Assembly: GCF_902859935.1 (NCBI RefSeq)
Contig: NZ_CADIKI010000006.1
Span: 124,001-188,000 of the forward strand
Direction of reading: 5' to 3'
DNA: 64,000 nt
Source of the DNA: Paraburkholderia fynbosensis
GTDB lineage: Bacteria > Pseudomonadota > Gammaproteobacteria > Burkholderiales > Burkholderiaceae
In this document: piece by piece, positions 18,764 through 30,252 of the stretch
Layout: each line of letters opens with the position of its first letter
Position numbering within the stretch: the first letter of the stretch is position 1
Position numbers and translations under genes: made by a program
Notes under the pieces: model-generated
Seen by the model: only the letters and a program-made list of their open reading frames with translations
Databases searched by the model: none
Told to the model about the DNA's origin: nothing

Positions 18764-20857
18764 TCATCGCGATTCAAGCACGACGACACTGCGAGCTTCT
18801 ACACGGCAGCTACCGCGTTCGAGGCGCGCGGTTTCAACAGTCGAAACAATGTCCCCCGGAGGTTGCGCAGCCGTATCGATAATGCGCCGCCAGTTTGCGT
18901 CGTCGTCGAGCGCGGGAAGCTCTGCACTGCGCGCATCGGCGTTCATGTTAAAGACGATGTGCAACCTGGGCGCGCCCGGCGCATGCCCGGCGAGCGTGAA
19001 CGCGACCAGCCGTGCACCCGCGTCGCCCCATGCGGGCGCGCCGAGCCGTTCGCCATGCCAGGCGACATCGGGATGCGTTTGCCCGGGCTCCGTAGCTCCC
19101 GTGAGGAAACGGCGACGGCGCAGGCTCGGGTGACGCTTGCGAAACGCGATCATCTCGCGCACGAAACGCAGCATGTCGAGCGCGTCACCGGAAAAACGCC
19201 AGTCCATCCACGACAGCGCGTTGTCCTGGCAGTATGCGTTGTTGTTGCCCCGCTGGCTTCGCAGGATTTCGTCGCCGGCGAGCAGCATCGGTACGCCCTG
19301 GCTCAGCAGCAGGATCGCGATGAAGTTGCGCGCCTGCCGCAAACGCAGGCCGGCGATCGACGGATCATCGGTATCCCCTTCCGCCCCGCAGTTCCACGAC
19401 AGGTTGTCGTTGCTGCCGTCGCGGTTGCCTTCGCCGTTCGCTTCGTTGCGTTTCGCGTCGTAGCTGACGAGATCGCGCAACGTAAAGCCGTCGTGGCAGG
19501 TCACGAAGTTGATGCTGTTCACGGGCAATCGGCCGTCCGCCTGGTAGAGATCTGCGCTACCCGCGACGCACGTGCACATCTGGCCGATCAGTCCAGAATC
19601 GCCGCGCACGAAGCGCCGGATCACATCCCGATAGCGGCCGTTCCATTCGGCCCACGCCATGCCCGGGAATGCGCCGACGTGATATAGGCCCGCCGCGTCC
19701 CACGCTTCCGCGATCAGCGGCACGCGCGCGAGCACCGGCGACGCTTCCATCGCCCACGGCAACGGCGGCGTGCGCAGCAACGCGCCGCCTTCGCCGCGCG
19801 TGAAGACGCTCGCGAGATCGAAGCGAAAGCCGTCCACACCGAGTTCCTGCACCCAGTACTCGAGGCAATGCAGGATGAACGCCGATACCAGCGGGTGATT
19901 GCAGTTGAGCGTGTTACCGCAGCCCGTGTAGTCGAGATAGCGCCCGCCATTGGCCGAATCGATGTGATAGAAGAATTCGTTGGCGAGCACCTTGAAATTG
20001 ATCACCGGACCGCTAAGGCCCGCTTCCGCGGTGTGATTCAACACTACGTCGAGCAGCACGCGGATGCCGGCCGCGTGCATCGCGTCGATCAACGCACGGA
20101 ACTCCTGCGGCGCGCGCTCAGCCTCGACGCAGTAGCGCGGATGCGGACTGTAGAAGCTATGTGTGCTGTAACCCCAGTAATTGACGAGCCCCTCGGCGGC
20201 CGCCGACCCAGGCACGTCCTGCTCATCGAAGGCCATCACCGGCAGCAGCTCGACGTGCGTGATGCCCAGCTCCTTCAGGTAAGGGATCTTCTCGATCAGC
20301 GCCGCGAACGTGCCCGGATCTCGAACGCCGCTCGATGGATCGCGCGTGAAGCCGCCCACATGCAGCTCGTAGATGATCGCGTCGTCGAGCGTGCGCACGG
20401 CCACGTCGTCGCGTTCAGGCAGCGGTTCGGTGACGATGGCTCGAAAGGACGCATGCCCCGGTTCGCGCACACCGGCAGCGGCCTGGCGATGCCAGTGGCG
20501 GTCGCTGACCGCGCGCGCGGCGGGATCGAGCAACTCGTAACGGCTGCCGGCTTCGTCGTCGACCTGCGGCACGCCATGATGGCCGTAGGCGCGCCACGTG
20601 TACCAGCACGGCACCGGAAGGTCTTCGACCAGCACATGCCAGAAATAGAACGTGCGGTTTCTTTCGGGCGTGAGTCCGATGATCTGAAACGGCTCGATGC
20701 TATCCGTCGAAGCGTAAAGCAGCAGTTCGAGGTGAGTCGCGTGCCGGCAAAAAACGCAGAAGTTGACGCCGTCCGGCACGACCGACGCACCAAGCGGAAA
20801 TCGTGAACCGGGGCGCGCCCGATAACTGCGCGTACTTTCTACATTAGGGCTGAGCAA
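18764..20857 (-). CDS. glgX: Glycogen debranching enzyme GlgX (TTG start)
   Basis: Cytoplasmic GH13 isoamylase that removes phosphorylase-limit side chains by cleaving alpha-1,6 links in glycogen. The 697 residues contain the N-terminal CBM48 (GSRFPLGASVVPDGVNFCVF), then the GH13 barrel with the nucleophile in VDGFRFDLASV, the acid/base in PLIAEAWD and the distal histidine in TCHDGFTL. The start is TTG at 20857, overlapping the end of glgP by 14 nt with GAGG eight nt upstream; no ATG or GTG would give a full N-terminus. It follows glgP directly, as the two products act together. Confidence 0.93.
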   Translation of the reverse strand: MLSPNVESTRSYRARPGSRFPLGASVVPDGVNFCVFCRHATHLELLLYASTDSIEPFQIIGLTPERNRTFYFWHVLVEDLPVPCWYTWRAYGHHGVPQVDDEAGSRYELLDPAARAVSDRHWHRQAAAGVREPGHASFRAIVTEPLPERDDVAVRTLDDAIIYELHVGGFTRDPSSGVRDPGTFAALIEKIPYLKELGITHVELLPVMAFDEQDVPGSAAAEGLVNYWGYSTHSFYSPHPRYCVEAERAPQEFRALIDAMHAAGIRVLLDVVLNHTAEAGLSGPVINFKVLANEFFYHIDSANGGRYLDYTGCGNTLNCNHPLVSAFILHCLEYWVQELGVDGFRFDLASVFTRGEGGALLRTPPLPWAMEASPVLARVPLIAEAWDAAGLYHVGAFPGMAWAEWNGRYRDVIRRFVRGDSGLIGQMCTCVAGSADLYQADGRLPVNSINFVTCHDGFTLRDLVSYDAKRNEANGEGNRDGSNDNLSWNCGAEGDTDDPSIAGLRLRQARNFIAILLLSQGVPMLLAGDEILRSQRGNNNAYCQDNALSWMDWRFSGDALDMLRFVREMIAFRKRHPSLRRRRFLTGATEPGQTHPDVAWHGERLGAPAWGDAGARLVAFTLAGHAPGAPRLHIVFNMNADARSAELPALDDDANWRRIIDTAAQPPGDIVSTVETARLERGSCRVEARSVVVLESR

Positions 20858-23342
20858 GGTCGATCCTCACCGCACGCGCGTTCCAGATGCGCTCGCAGTA
20901 CTCGCCGATCGCACGATCCGACGAGAACTTGCCCGAGCGCGCCGTGTTGACGATCGACATGCGCGTCCACCGCCGCGCGTCGCGCCATGCGTCGCTCACG
21001 CGATCCTGACACTCGACGTAGTCCGCGAAATCGGCCAGCACGAGGAACGGGTCCGAGCGCAGCAGATTGTCGACGAGCGGCCTGAATACATCTGGATCGC
21101 CGCGCGAAAAACGGCCTTGCGCGATCTGCGCGAGCGCTTCGCGCAAGTCGTCGTTGGCCTGCACGTAGTCGGACGGGCGATAGCCGTTGCGTTTCAATTC
21201 ATCGACCTGTTGCGCGCTCAAGCCGAACAGGAAGAAGTTTTCTTCGCCCGCTTCTTCGCGGATCTCCACGTTGGCGCCGTCGAGCGTGCCGATCGTCAGC
21301 GCGCCGTTCATCATGAACTTCATGTTGCCGGTGCCGGATGCTTCCTTGCCCGCTGTCGAAATCTGCTCCGACAGGTCCGCGGCGGGATAGACCCAGTGCC
21401 CGTTCTTCACGTTGAAGTCCGGATAGAAGACCACTTTCAGCCGGCCTTCGATCACCGGATCATGGTTGACGACTTCCGCGATGCCGGTGATCAGGCGGAT
21501 CATCAGCTTGGCCATCGCGTAGCCCGGCGCGGCCTTGCCGCCGAAGATAAAACAGCGCGGCGCGACGTCGAGCGCGGGATTGCGGCATAACCGGTGATAG
21601 AGACTAATGATGTACAGCGCGTTCAGATGCTGCCGCTTGTACTCGTGAATGCGCTTGACCTGAATGTCGAACAGCGCGTTCGGATCGACGTCGATGCCCG
21701 TTGCGCCCGCGATCCGCGCCGCGAGCACGGTCTTGTTGTCGCGCCTGATCGCGCGCCATGCTTCATGAAAGCCGGCATCGTCGGCGTGCGCGGCGAGCTT
21801 GTCGAGCTGCGTGAGATCGGTGCGCCAGCCGGCGCCGATCGTTTGATCGATAAGACCCGCGAGGCCTGGGTTGCTCAACATCAGGAAGCGGCGTGGCGTC
21901 ACGCCGTTCGTCACGTTGAGAAAGCGCTGCGGATACATCTCGGCGAAATCGTGCATCACGGTCTGGCGCAGCAGGTCCGAATGCAACGCGGCCACACCGT
22001 TGACCGCATGACTGCCCACCGTCGCGAGATGCGCCATGCGCACTTTCTTGTCGCCGCGTTCGTCGATCAGCGACATGCGTGCGACGCACGCGTCGTCGCC
22101 CGGAAACTCGCGCCGCACGTCGTCGAGAAAACGGCGGTTGATTTCGTAGATGATTTCGAGCGGGCGCGGCAACAGGCTCTGGAAGAGCGGCAGGCCCCAG
22201 GTTTCGAGCGCCTCGGGCAACAGCGTGTGATTGGTGTACGCGAAGGTGCGCTGCGTGATCTCCCATGCGGTATCCCACGCAAGCCCGTGCACGTCCATCA
22301 GCAGACGCATCAGCTCGGCCACCGCGATCGACGGATGCGTATCGTTGAGTTGCGCGGCAAACAGGTCCGAGAACTGCTCGATTGACGTGCCTTTCCATAC
22401 CATTAACCGCAACATGTCCTGCAGCGAACACGAAACGAAAAAGTACTGCTGTGCGAGCCGCAGGCGCTTGCCCGCTTCGGGTTCGTCGTTCGGATAGAGC
22501 ACCTTCGACAAGGTTTCCGACACGACTTTTTCCTGCACCGCCTCGTAGTATTGGCCGGCGTTGAAGTCCTGAAAGTCGAACGATTCGACCGCTTCGCTCT
22601 TCCAGAGGCGCAGCACATTGCAGGTATCGACGCGATAGCCCTGCACCGGCAGATCGCACGCGACGCCCTTCACTTGCCGCGCCGCAATCCAGCTCACGCG
22701 CAGGCGTCCCTGGTCGTCGATCTGGTGTTGCGTGTGTCCGCCAAAGCCGACGTAATGGCTCACATCCGGCCGCACGATTTCCCAGGGATTGCCGTTCTGC
22801 AACCACTTGTCGGTCACCTCGACCTGCCAGCCGTCGCGAATTTCCTGATCGAAGATACCGAACTCGTAGTGGATGCCGTAACCGATCGCCGGAATTTCGA
22901 GCGTCGACAGCGAGTCCATATAGCAGGCGGCCAGGCGTCCGAGCCCGCCGTTGCCAAGCCCGGGTTCTTCCTCGATCGCGAGGAGCGCGTCGAGATCCTG
23001 GCCGAGCGCGTGCATCGCCTCGCGCGCTTCGTCCTGCATGCCGAGATTGAGCAGGTTATTGCCGAGTTGCGGACCAATCAGGAACTCCGCGGAAAGATAG
23101 CAGGCGACCTTGACGTCCTTCTCCGCATAGACCTTCATCGAGGCGGACCAGCGCGCGAGCATCCGGTCGCGCACGCTGTAGGCAAGCGCCATGTACCAGT
23201 CTTGCGGGCTCGCAATTTCTGGATAGCGCCCCGCGCGGCAAATCAGATTCCTCACCACGTCGTGCTGAAACGCGTAGCCGCTCACATCCTGCGACGCGGC
23301 TTGCGCGTTCGCCGCGGCCTCTTCTGTGGAAACATCGTTCAT
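20844..23342 (-). CDS. glgP: Glycogen/maltodextrin phosphorylase
   Basis: PLP enzyme that phosphorolyses alpha-1,4-glucans to glucose-1-phosphate. The 832 residues are typical. The PLP-lysine motif is EASGTGNMKFMMNGALTIG, near residue 660; other conserved blocks are GNGGLGRLAACYMDS, DTHPSIAVAELMRLL and EKVVSETLSKVLYPND. The gene sits between nagE (18 bp upstream) and glgX (14-nt overlap), so cotranscription and coupling are likely. No glgA, glgB or glgC is in the window, so the product may serve breakdown of stored or imported glucan rather than a complete cycle. Confidence 0.95.
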   Translation of the reverse strand: MNDVSTEEAAANAQAASQDVSGYAFQHDVVRNLICRAGRYPEIASPQDWYMALAYSVRDRMLARWSASMKVYAEKDVKVACYLSAEFLIGPQLGNNLLNLGMQDEAREAMHALGQDLDALLAIEEEPGLGNGGLGRLAACYMDSLSTLEIPAIGYGIHYEFGIFDQEIRDGWQVEVTDKWLQNGNPWEIVRPDVSHYVGFGGHTQHQIDDQGRLRVSWIAARQVKGVACDLPVQGYRVDTCNVLRLWKSEAVESFDFQDFNAGQYYEAVQEKVVSETLSKVLYPNDEPEAGKRLRLAQQYFFVSCSLQDMLRLMVWKGTSIEQFSDLFAAQLNDTHPSIAVAELMRLLMDVHGLAWDTAWEITQRTFAYTNHTLLPEALETWGLPLFQSLLPRPLEIIYEINRRFLDDVRREFPGDDACVARMSLIDERGDKKVRMAHLATVGSHAVNGVAALHSDLLRQTVMHDFAEMYPQRFLNVTNGVTPRRFLMLSNPGLAGLIDQTIGAGWRTDLTQLDKLAAHADDAGFHEAWRAIRRDNKTVLAARIAGATGIDVDPNALFDIQVKRIHEYKRQHLNALYIISLYHRLCRNPALDVAPRCFIFGGKAAPGYAMAKLMIRLITGIAEVVNHDPVIEGRLKVVFYPDFNVKNGHWVYPAADLSEQISTAGKEASGTGNMKFMMNGALTIGTLDGANVEIREEAGEENFFLFGLSAQQVDELKRNGYRPSDYVQANDDLREALAQIAQGRFSRGDPDVFRPLVDNLLRSDPFLVLADFADYVECQDRVSDAWRDARRWTRMSIVNTARSGKFSSDRAIGEYCERIWNARAVRIDLAQP

Positions 23343-23360
23343 GATCGCTGCCCTCGCCTG

Positions 23361-25181
23361 TCATGCCGGGGTTGGATGGCTTGCCGGTGTCCAGCGCAGC
23401 GCATTCGCGAGATCCTCCGCGCCGAGTCCGACCAGCAGGTCGATCGCGCCGTTCTTCAACGCTTGCGTGGCTGGCACACCCGCATCCTTGAGCGCCGCCG
23501 CGTCGATCCGCGAGACGTCGGACAGCTCGACGCGCAAGCGCGTGGCGGCAAGCGCATCGAGCTTGACGATGTTGGCCGCGCCGCCGAGCGCCGCGCGAAT
23601 CTTCTCCGCGCGCGCGCTCTGCTGCGCCGAGCTTTGCGCCGCGGCTGTCGCCGCCGCGGCTACACCACTGGCCGTCGCCGCGTCTGGCGCGACCGGCGTG
23701 CCGGCAGGCGCGAGTTCGGCGTCGCTGCCGGCCGTCTTCATGTACTCCTGCATGTCGGTCTTCATGTTCTCCGACAACGGCCCGAAGATCGCCTGCACGC
23801 CATCGCCGACGCGCAACACGCCCGCCGCGCCGAGCGCCTTCAGCTTGGCTTCGTCGACGCGCGCGGGGTCTTTCACGGAAATGCGCAGGCGCGTGATGCA
23901 CGCATCGAGACTCGTGATATTCGAGCGGCCGCCGAACGCCAGCACCAGTTCGCGCGAACGCCCGCCCGTACCACTCGCGGCGAGCGGCGCGCTTTCAACC
24001 GTGTCGAGTTCGCGGCCGGGCGTCTTCAGATTGAAGCGCGTGATCACGAAGCGGAATATGCCGTAATAGATCGCCGCGTAAATCGGGCCGAGAATGAACA
24101 CGTACCACGCATGCGTGGCCTTGCCGCCGATCAGGTTGAACATCAGCAAGTCGATGCCGCCTTGCGAAAACGTGAAGCCCATGCGCATGCCCAGCGTGTT
24201 CGCGACGAACTGCGCCGACGCCGCGAGGCACGCGTGGATGATGTAAAGGACCGGTGCGACGAACATGAACGCGAATTCAATCGGCTCGGTGATGCCGGTC
24301 AGGAAGGACGTCAGCGCGGCCGAAATCATCATGCCGCCGACGGCTAGCTTTTTCTCCGGCTTCGCGCAGTGCCAGATCGCGATGGCGGCGGCCGGCAGGC
24401 CGAACATCTTGAACAGGAACGCGCCTGCCAGGATGCCGGCGGTGCGGTCGCCGGCAAAGAAACGGGTGATGTCGCCGTGCACCGTCCTGCCGGTGGTCGG
24501 ATCGAGGTAACTGCCCATTTCGAAGAAGAACGGCACGTTCCAGATGTGATGCAGGCCGAACGGAATCAGCAGACGCTCGATGAAACCGTAGATCGTCGCC
24601 GCCGTGCGCGGGTCGGACACCGCCGCCCAGTGCGAGAAGGCCTTGATGCCGCTGCCGATCGGCGGCCACACGAACGACAGGATGCCGCCGAGCACGATGG
24701 CGCCGATCGCCGTCACGATCGGCACGAAGCGCTTGCCGGCGAAGAAGCCGAGATATGCCGGCAACGTGATCCGGTAGTAGCGGTTGAACATCCACGCGGC
24801 AAGGCCACCGGCGAGGATGCCGCCGAACACGCCGGTCTGGATCGACGGGATGCCCATGATCATGTCGGGCTCGATCCCTTCGACCTTCGCGATCACGCCG
24901 AGCGTCGCGGTCATCACCAGATAGCCGATCGTCGCGGCAATGCCCGAGACGCCGTCGTTCTCGGTGAAGCCGAGGGCGACGCCAATGGCGAAGATGAGCG
25001 GCAGGTTGCCGAAGATCACGTCGCCCGCGTTCTTCATCAGCGCGAGCACGATGGCCGGCACGTAACCGTGGAAGTCGGTCGCACCGAGACCAAGCAGCAG
25101 CCCGGCAACCGGCAACACGGCGACCGGCAACATCAGCGACTTACCGATTTTCTGCAAGACTCCGAACGCATGCGAAAACAT
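23361..25181 (-). CDS. nagE: PTS GlcNAc/glucose-type EIIC with two EIIB domains (second lacks its cysteine)
   Basis: Sugar-specific membrane component of a phosphotransferase system. About 390 residues of EIIC carry ten helices and the conserved [10 protein letters not shown] and GITEPIEF. An EIIB follows with the phospho-cysteine in [13 protein letters not shown], near residue 430. After an Ala/Pro-rich linker of ~50 residues comes a second EIIB-like domain where the matching position reads [14 protein letters not shown], alanine replacing the cysteine. I chose the ATG at 25181 with AGGAGA upstream. The downstream-acting EIIA-HPr-EI is encoded 22 bp upstream. GlcNAc is the likely substrate by family, glucose a possible alternative. 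Confidence 0.92.
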   Translation of the reverse strand: MFSHAFGVLQKIGKSLMLPVAVLPVAGLLLGLGATDFHGYVPAIVLALMKNAGDVIFGNLPLIFAIGVALGFTENDGVSGIAATIGYLVMTATLGVIAKVEGIEPDMIMGIPSIQTGVFGGILAGGLAAWMFNRYYRITLPAYLGFFAGKRFVPIVTAIGAIVLGGILSFVWPPIGSGIKAFSHWAAVSDPRTAATIYGFIERLLIPFGLHHIWNVPFFFEMGSYLDPTTGRTVHGDITRFFAGDRTAGILAGAFLFKMFGLPAAAIAIWHCAKPEKKLAVGGMMISAALTSFLTGITEPIEFAFMFVAPVLYIIHACLAASAQFVANTLGMRMGFTFSQGGIDLLMFNLIGGKATHAWYVFILGPIYAAIYYGIFRFVITRFNLKTPGRELDTVESAPLAASGTGGRSRELVLAFGGRSNITSLDACITRLRISVKDPARVDEAKLKALGAAGVLRVGDGVQAIFGPLSENMKTDMQEYMKTAGSDAELAPAGTPVAPDAATASGVAAAATAAAQSSAQQSARAEKIRAALGGAANIVKLDALAATRLRVELSDVSRIDAAALKDAGVPATQALKNGAIDLLVGLGAEDLANALRWTPASHPTPA

Positions 25182-25203
25182 GGCTGGTCTCCTCTCGATC
25201 CGC

Positions 25204-27765
25204 TCAATCGGCAAAGCGCGCAAGATGCGCGCGAACTTCGGCGGCGGTGCCCAGGCGCAGCACGTCGGCGGCGAGTTTGCTGGCTTCGGCCATCGTCAGC
25301 CGCGCAAGCTGGGCCTTCACTGAACCGACTGCGGGAATACTGACCGACAGTTCATCGATGCCGAGGCCGGCGAGCACCGGCACCGCCATCGCATCCGACG
25401 CGATGCCGCCGCAAATGCCGACCCATTTGCCGTGCCGATGCGCGCCTTCGACCGTCATACCGATGAGACGCAATACCGCAGGGTGAAGCGCGTCGGCCTG
25501 TCTCGCGAGTTGCGGGTGGCCACGGTCCATCGCGAGCGTGTATTGCGTCAGATCGTTCGTGCCGATCGAGAAGAAGTCGACTTCACGCGCGAGCGGTTCG
25601 GCGATCAACGCGGCGGCAGGCACTTCGATCATCACGCCGATCTTCACGCTCGCGGCATGGTCGCCGGCTTCTTCGAGCAGGAGCTTGCGCGCCGCCTGCA
25701 CTTCTTCGATCGTCGCGATCATCGGGAACATCACGTGCAGATTGCCGAGCGGCGCCGCGCGCAGGATCGCGCGCAATTGCGTGCGGAAAATGTCGGGATG
25801 CGCGAGGCTCACACGCACGCCGCGCAAACCGAGGAATGGATTGTCTTCCTTCGGCAGCGGCAGATACGACAGCGGTTTGTCGCCGCCAACGTCCAGCGTG
25901 CGCACGACGAGGGGACGTTCGCGGCCGAGCGCTTCGGCTACCGCGCAGTATTCGGCGGCCTGCTCGTCTTCGGATGGTGCGGTGTCGCGCGCATCGAACA
26001 GGAACTCGGAGCGCAACAGGCCCACGCCCTCCGCGCCGGCCGCCACCGCGTCGCGCGCTTCCTGTGCATTGCGGATGTTCGCGACGACTTCGATGCGGTG
26101 ACCATCGGCCGTCATCGCGAGCTTGGTCGCCGCGAGCTTTTCGGCTTCGCGTTTAGTGGCCTGGCGGCTGATGCGTTGGTTCGCCTGTTCGAGTTCGTCG
26201 GCGCTCGGGTTGCGCCGCAAGCTGCCGCGCGATCCGTCGAGCACGACGGGGGTGCCGTCGGCGAGTTGCAACGCGCGTGCGTCGATGCCGCAAATCGCGG
26301 GAATGCCGAGCGAACGCGCAAGGATCGCGACGTGACTCGTCGCGCCGCCGGTCGTCGTGCAAAAGCCGAGCACCTTGCTGCGATCGAGCGATGTGGTGTC
26401 GGACGGCGAGAGTTCTTCCGCAATCAGAATCGAGTCCTGCGGCACGTCGATCTGCGCCTGCCTGACGCCCGCGAGCAACGCGAGCACCCGGCGGCCGACG
26501 TCGCGGATGTCGCCCGCGCGTTCGCGCAGCAGCGGATTGGCGAGCTTTTCGAGCGTGTCCGCCTGCGTCTGGAACGCCGCGCGCCACGCGAAGCCCGCGC
26601 CCTTGCCTTCGCTGATGCCGGCGATGGCCATATCGTTCAGGTCGGGGTCGTCCAGCAGTTCGAGATGCGCGGCGAGAATCTGCGCTTTCGACGCGTCGGC
26701 AAGCGTCGCCTTCAGCGCTTCGATCTGCTGGCGCGCCTGGTGCCTCGCCGCTTCGAGTTGCGCGCGTTCGCGTTGCGGCGACTCGCCCGTTTCGGTTACT
26801 TCGATCGCTTGCTGGCGAAATTGCACCACCTTGCCGACGGCAAGGCCTGGTGAGGCGGAAACGCCGGTGAATTCGTTGGCGTCGGTGAGCGGGGAGCGGG
26901 TTGCAACTGGCTCGGCGATTGGTGTGGCGGCTTGTGCGGCGATCGGTGCTGAAGGTGTTGAAGGCGCAGGCGCGTCGCCGGGCTTTTCGCCGGAACCTTC
27001 GGCAAGCACGCGCGCGAGCACGCTCGCCGCTTCCGCCGCGTCGGGTCCACGCGCCTCGACGCGTAGCTTGTCGCCGAGCGTGGTGGCAAACCCCATGATC
27101 GCCACGATCGACTTCGCATTGACGCTGTCGCTGCCGCGCAGCAGGCGGATCTCCGACGTGAATTTCTTTGCTTGCGCCGCGACGACGGCGGCGGGCCGCG
27201 CATGCAGGCCCGCCGGATTCGGCAGCGTGATTTCGCCGGAGAGGATTGCGCCGGCCGCACCGGCCGTCTCCTTGTCCGGGACGCTGCCGACCAACTCGAC
27301 GTACAGGGCCGTGTCGGTGCCCGCGTTGACGAGGCCCTTCGCGGGCACATAGCGCGTGACGAGTTCGCCGTTGGCGATCACCATCTGCGTGAGCAGGCTG
27401 CTCGCCTTCGCGCCGACCGCCACCGGATCGAAACGGATCAGCGGTGTGCCGACCGCGACCGTGCCGCCTTCGCTGACCAGCGGCATGAAGCCCTCGCCGC
27501 GCAGCAGCACGGTGTCGAGTCCGATGTGCAGCAGGACTTGCAGCCCGTTGTCGCCCGTGATCGTCACCGCGTGGCTGGACTTATGCAGTTGCGTGACCTT
27601 TCCGGCAAGCGGCGCGAGCAACTCGTCAGAAGTCGGATCGATCGACACACCGTCGCCGACCATCTTCTGCGCGAAGACCGGATCGGGCACGCTATCCAGC
27701 GGCACCATCACGCCCGAAAGTGGCGCGATCAGCTCGATACGCAGAGGACGCTCAGGAGCTTTCAT
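25204..27765 (-). CDS. PTS fusion protein EIIA(Glc)-HPr-EI
   Basis: Cytoplasmic multiphosphoryl-transfer protein of 853 residues that carries phosphate from PEP to EIICB(B). An EIIA(Glc) domain comes first (active histidine in LLHIGLDTV, near residue 95), then HPr (His in [13 protein letters not shown], near residue 190), then EI with its phospho-histidine in [15 protein letters not shown], near residue 480, and the PEP-binding motif [11 protein letters not shown] near residue 740. A strong GAGGAG lies 9 nt before the ATG. Fusions of this type are typical of GlcNAc systems in beta-proteobacteria (NagF-like). It is coupled with the EIIC gene, so the system is self-sufficient. Confidence 0.94.
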   Translation of the reverse strand: MKAPERPLRIELIAPLSGVMVPLDSVPDPVFAQKMVGDGVSIDPTSDELLAPLAGKVTQLHKSSHAVTITGDNGLQVLLHIGLDTVLLRGEGFMPLVSEGGTVAVGTPLIRFDPVAVGAKASSLLTQMVIANGELVTRYVPAKGLVNAGTDTALYVELVGSVPDKETAGAAGAILSGEITLPNPAGLHARPAAVVAAQAKKFTSEIRLLRGSDSVNAKSIVAIMGFATTLGDKLRVEARGPDAAEAASVLARVLAEGSGEKPGDAPAPSTPSAPIAAQAATPIAEPVATRSPLTDANEFTGVSASPGLAVGKVVQFRQQAIEVTETGESPQRERAQLEAARHQARQQIEALKATLADASKAQILAAHLELLDDPDLNDMAIAGISEGKGAGFAWRAAFQTQADTLEKLANPLLRERAGDIRDVGRRVLALLAGVRQAQIDVPQDSILIAEELSPSDTTSLDRSKVLGFCTTTGGATSHVAILARSLGIPAICGIDARALQLADGTPVVLDGSRGSLRRNPSADELEQANQRISRQATKREAEKLAATKLAMTADGHRIEVVANIRNAQEARDAVAAGAEGVGLLRSEFLFDARDTAPSEDEQAAEYCAVAEALGRERPLVVRTLDVGGDKPLSYLPLPKEDNPFLGLRGVRVSLAHPDIFRTQLRAILRAAPLGNLHVMFPMIATIEEVQAARKLLLEEAGDHAASVKIGVMIEVPAAALIAEPLAREVDFFSIGTNDLTQYTLAMDRGHPQLARQADALHPAVLRLIGMTVEGAHRHGKWVGICGGIASDAMAVPVLAGLGIDELSVSIPAVGSVKAQLARLTMAEASKLAADVLRLGTAAEVRAHLARFAD

Positions 27766-27855
27766 TGCGACGACTCCTCATGCTTTGACGCTCGCGTGAA
27801 TGCGTTCGATCCGGGCCGAGTGAGCGAGCGAGGCACGGCGCCGACTACGAACCGC

Positions 27856-30252
27856 TCAATATGGCCACACCCATTCGGAAATCTCCGGGCTATCGGTGCC
27901 GTGCTCGTGCGCGTAATTTATGTTGAGGATGATGGCGTTCCTCATGTCCTCGCGCAGATGCGCGGTTCTGCCTTGCAAGCGAGGCACGCGGTCGAGCACG
28001 TCGAGCACCAGGTTGAAGCGATCCACCTTATTGAGGATCGCGAGTTCGAGCGGTGTGTTGATGTTGCCCTTCTCGGTGTAGCCGCGAACGTGCAGATTCT
28101 CGTGATTACGAAAGCGATACGCGAGCTTGTGAATCAGCCACGGATAGCCGTGGAAGTTGAAGATCACGGGCTTGTCGACGGTAAACAGACTGTCGAACTC
28201 TCGCTCGCTCGAACCGTGCGGATGCTCGCTCACCGGCTGCATCCTGAACAGATCGACCACGTTCACGAAGCGCAGTCTCAACTCGGGCAGACGCTCGCGC
28301 AAGATAGCCGTGGCCGCGAGTGCTTCCTGCGTGGCGACATCGCCGCATGAAGCCATTACCGCATCCGGCTCCATGTCTTCGTCATTGCTCGCGCGCCGCC
28401 ACACGCCCATGCCCTTTGCGCAATGCACGACCGCTTCGTCGATGGTGGTGAATTGCAGATGCTTCTGCTTATCGGCGACGATCACGTTGATGCAGTCGGT
28501 CGAGCGCAGGCATTGATCCGCGACGACGAGCAGCGTATTGGCGTCAGGCGGTAAATAGACGCGCGTGACCGACGGGCTCTTGTTGGTCACGAGGTCGATG
28601 AAGCCGGGGTCCTGATGCGAGAAGCCGTTGTGATCCTGACGCCATACCGTCGACGAAAGCAGAATGTTCTCCGAGGCCACCGAAGCGCGCCACGGCACAT
28701 GGTTCTTGCACACGTCCAGCCACTTCGCGTGCTGGTTGAACATCGAGTCCACCACGTGCGCGAACGCTTCGTAAGTGTGAAAAAAGCCATGACGGCCGGA
28801 CAGCAGATAGCCTTCGAGCCAGCCCATCAACGTGTGTTCCGAGAGCATCTCCATCACGCGGCCGTCGTGCGCGAGTTCGCCGCCGTCGTCGTCCTCTGGC
28901 AGCATGTCGGCCATCCACACTTTCTTGCTCACTTCGTAGATGGACTGCAAGCGGTTGGACGCGGTCTCGTCAGGACCGAAGACGCGAAACGTGTTCATGT
29001 TGCAACGCATCGTGTCGCGCAGGAACTGGCCGAGCGGCAGCGTGTTCTCGCGCAGCACCTTGCCGGCGTGCGTGACGTCGACCGCGTAGTCGCGGAAGTC
29101 CGGCAGCTTCAACTCGCGGCGCAGTATGCCGCCGTTCGCATGTGGATTGGCGCTCATGCGGCGTGGCCCTTGCGGCGCAAGCTCGCGCAGCTCGGCGAGC
29201 AACCGGCCGTTGTCGTCGAACAACTCGTCGGCCTTGTAGCTGCGCAGCCAGCTTTCCAGCAGTTCGAGATTCGCGGGGTTGCCGCTCACATCGGAAAACG
29301 GCACCTGATGCGAGCGCCACGAACCCTCGACCTTGTGGCCTTTGATCTCCTTCGGCCCCGTCCAGCCCTTCGGCGTGCGCAACACGATCATTGGCCAGCG
29401 CGGCCGCTCGGGAGTGCCGCTTGCACGCGTTCTTTCGTGAATCGCGCGGATTTCGGCGATGACCGTATCGAGCGTGTCGGCCATCTTCTGATGCATTTCC
29501 GACGGCTCCGATCCTTCGACGAAATACGGCGTATAGCCATAGCCCTCGAATAGCGCTTTCAGCTCGCCGTGGCTGATGCGCGAGAGGATCGTCGGATTGG
29601 CGATCTTGTAGCCATTCAGGTTCAGGATCGGCAGAACGGTGCCGTCGCGCACCGGATTGATGAACTTGTTCGAATGCCATGCGGTAGCGAGTGGGCCGGT
29701 CTCGGCCTCGCCGTCGCCCACCACGCACGCGACGATCAGATCGGGATTGTCGAGCGCCGCGCCGTAGGCATGCGAGAGGCTGTAGCCGAGTTCACCGCCT
29801 TCGTGAATCGAGCCGGGTGTTTCGGGCGTCACATGCGAGCCGATATGCCCCGGAAACGAGAACTGCTTGAAGAACTTCTGCATGCCCTCGGCGTCTTCGC
29901 TCTTGTCCGGGTACACCTCCGAGTAGGTGCCTTCCAGATAAACGGGGCCGAGTACGCCTGGCGCACCGTGTCCGGGGCCCGCCATGAAGATTACGTCGAG
30001 GTCGTCGCGCTTGATCACGCGGTTCAGATGGGCCCAGACGAACGACAACGCGGGGCTTGCGCCCCAGTGTCCGAGCAGACGGTGCTTGACGTGTTCGACT
30101 TTCAAGGGCTCGCGCAAAAGCGGATTGTCCCTGAGATAAATCATGCCGACCGACAGGTAATTGCACGCGCGCCACCAGTCGTCGATGCGTCTGAGTTCGT
30201 CGCCTGATAGCGTAGCGCGATACGAAGCATCCGATGCGCGATCGTCGCTCAT
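27856..30252 (-). CDS. xfp: Phosphoketolase (xylulose-5-phosphate/fructose-6-phosphate)
   Basis: TPP-dependent cytoplasmic enzyme that splits xylulose-5-P (and often fructose-6-P) with phosphate into acetyl-phosphate plus glyceraldehyde-3-P (or erythrose-4-P). At 798 residues it is of normal length. The TPP/Mg motif is [17 protein letters not shown], and the conserved [12 protein letters not shown] and [20 protein letters not shown] are present. I chose the ATG at 30252 with GGAG at an 8-nt spacing; the open frame extends farther upstream without matching the family. An acetate kinase partner is not in the window. Acetyl-phosphate would supply ATP during restricted respiration. Confidence 0.95.
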   Translation of the reverse strand: MSDDRASDASYRATLSGDELRRIDDWWRACNYLSVGMIYLRDNPLLREPLKVEHVKHRLLGHWGASPALSFVWAHLNRVIKRDDLDVIFMAGPGHGAPGVLGPVYLEGTYSEVYPDKSEDAEGMQKFFKQFSFPGHIGSHVTPETPGSIHEGGELGYSLSHAYGAALDNPDLIVACVVGDGEAETGPLATAWHSNKFINPVRDGTVLPILNLNGYKIANPTILSRISHGELKALFEGYGYTPYFVEGSEPSEMHQKMADTLDTVIAEIRAIHERTRASGTPERPRWPMIVLRTPKGWTGPKEIKGHKVEGSWRSHQVPFSDVSGNPANLELLESWLRSYKADELFDDNGRLLAELRELAPQGPRRMSANPHANGGILRRELKLPDFRDYAVDVTHAGKVLRENTLPLGQFLRDTMRCNMNTFRVFGPDETASNRLQSIYEVSKKVWMADMLPEDDDGGELAHDGRVMEMLSEHTLMGWLEGYLLSGRHGFFHTYEAFAHVVDSMFNQHAKWLDVCKNHVPWRASVASENILLSSTVWRQDHNGFSHQDPGFIDLVTNKSPSVTRVYLPPDANTLLVVADQCLRSTDCINVIVADKQKHLQFTTIDEAVVHCAKGMGVWRRASNDEDMEPDAVMASCGDVATQEALAATAILRERLPELRLRFVNVVDLFRMQPVSEHPHGSSEREFDSLFTVDKPVIFNFHGYPWLIHKLAYRFRNHENLHVRGYTEKGNINTPLELAILNKVDRFNLVLDVLDRVPRLQGRTAHLREDMRNAIILNINYAHEHGTDSPEISEWVWPY

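Noticed and set aside
22551..24347. 598-codon plus-strand open frame opposite GlgP and the PTS permease
   Set aside because: Antisense to two strongly supported genes.
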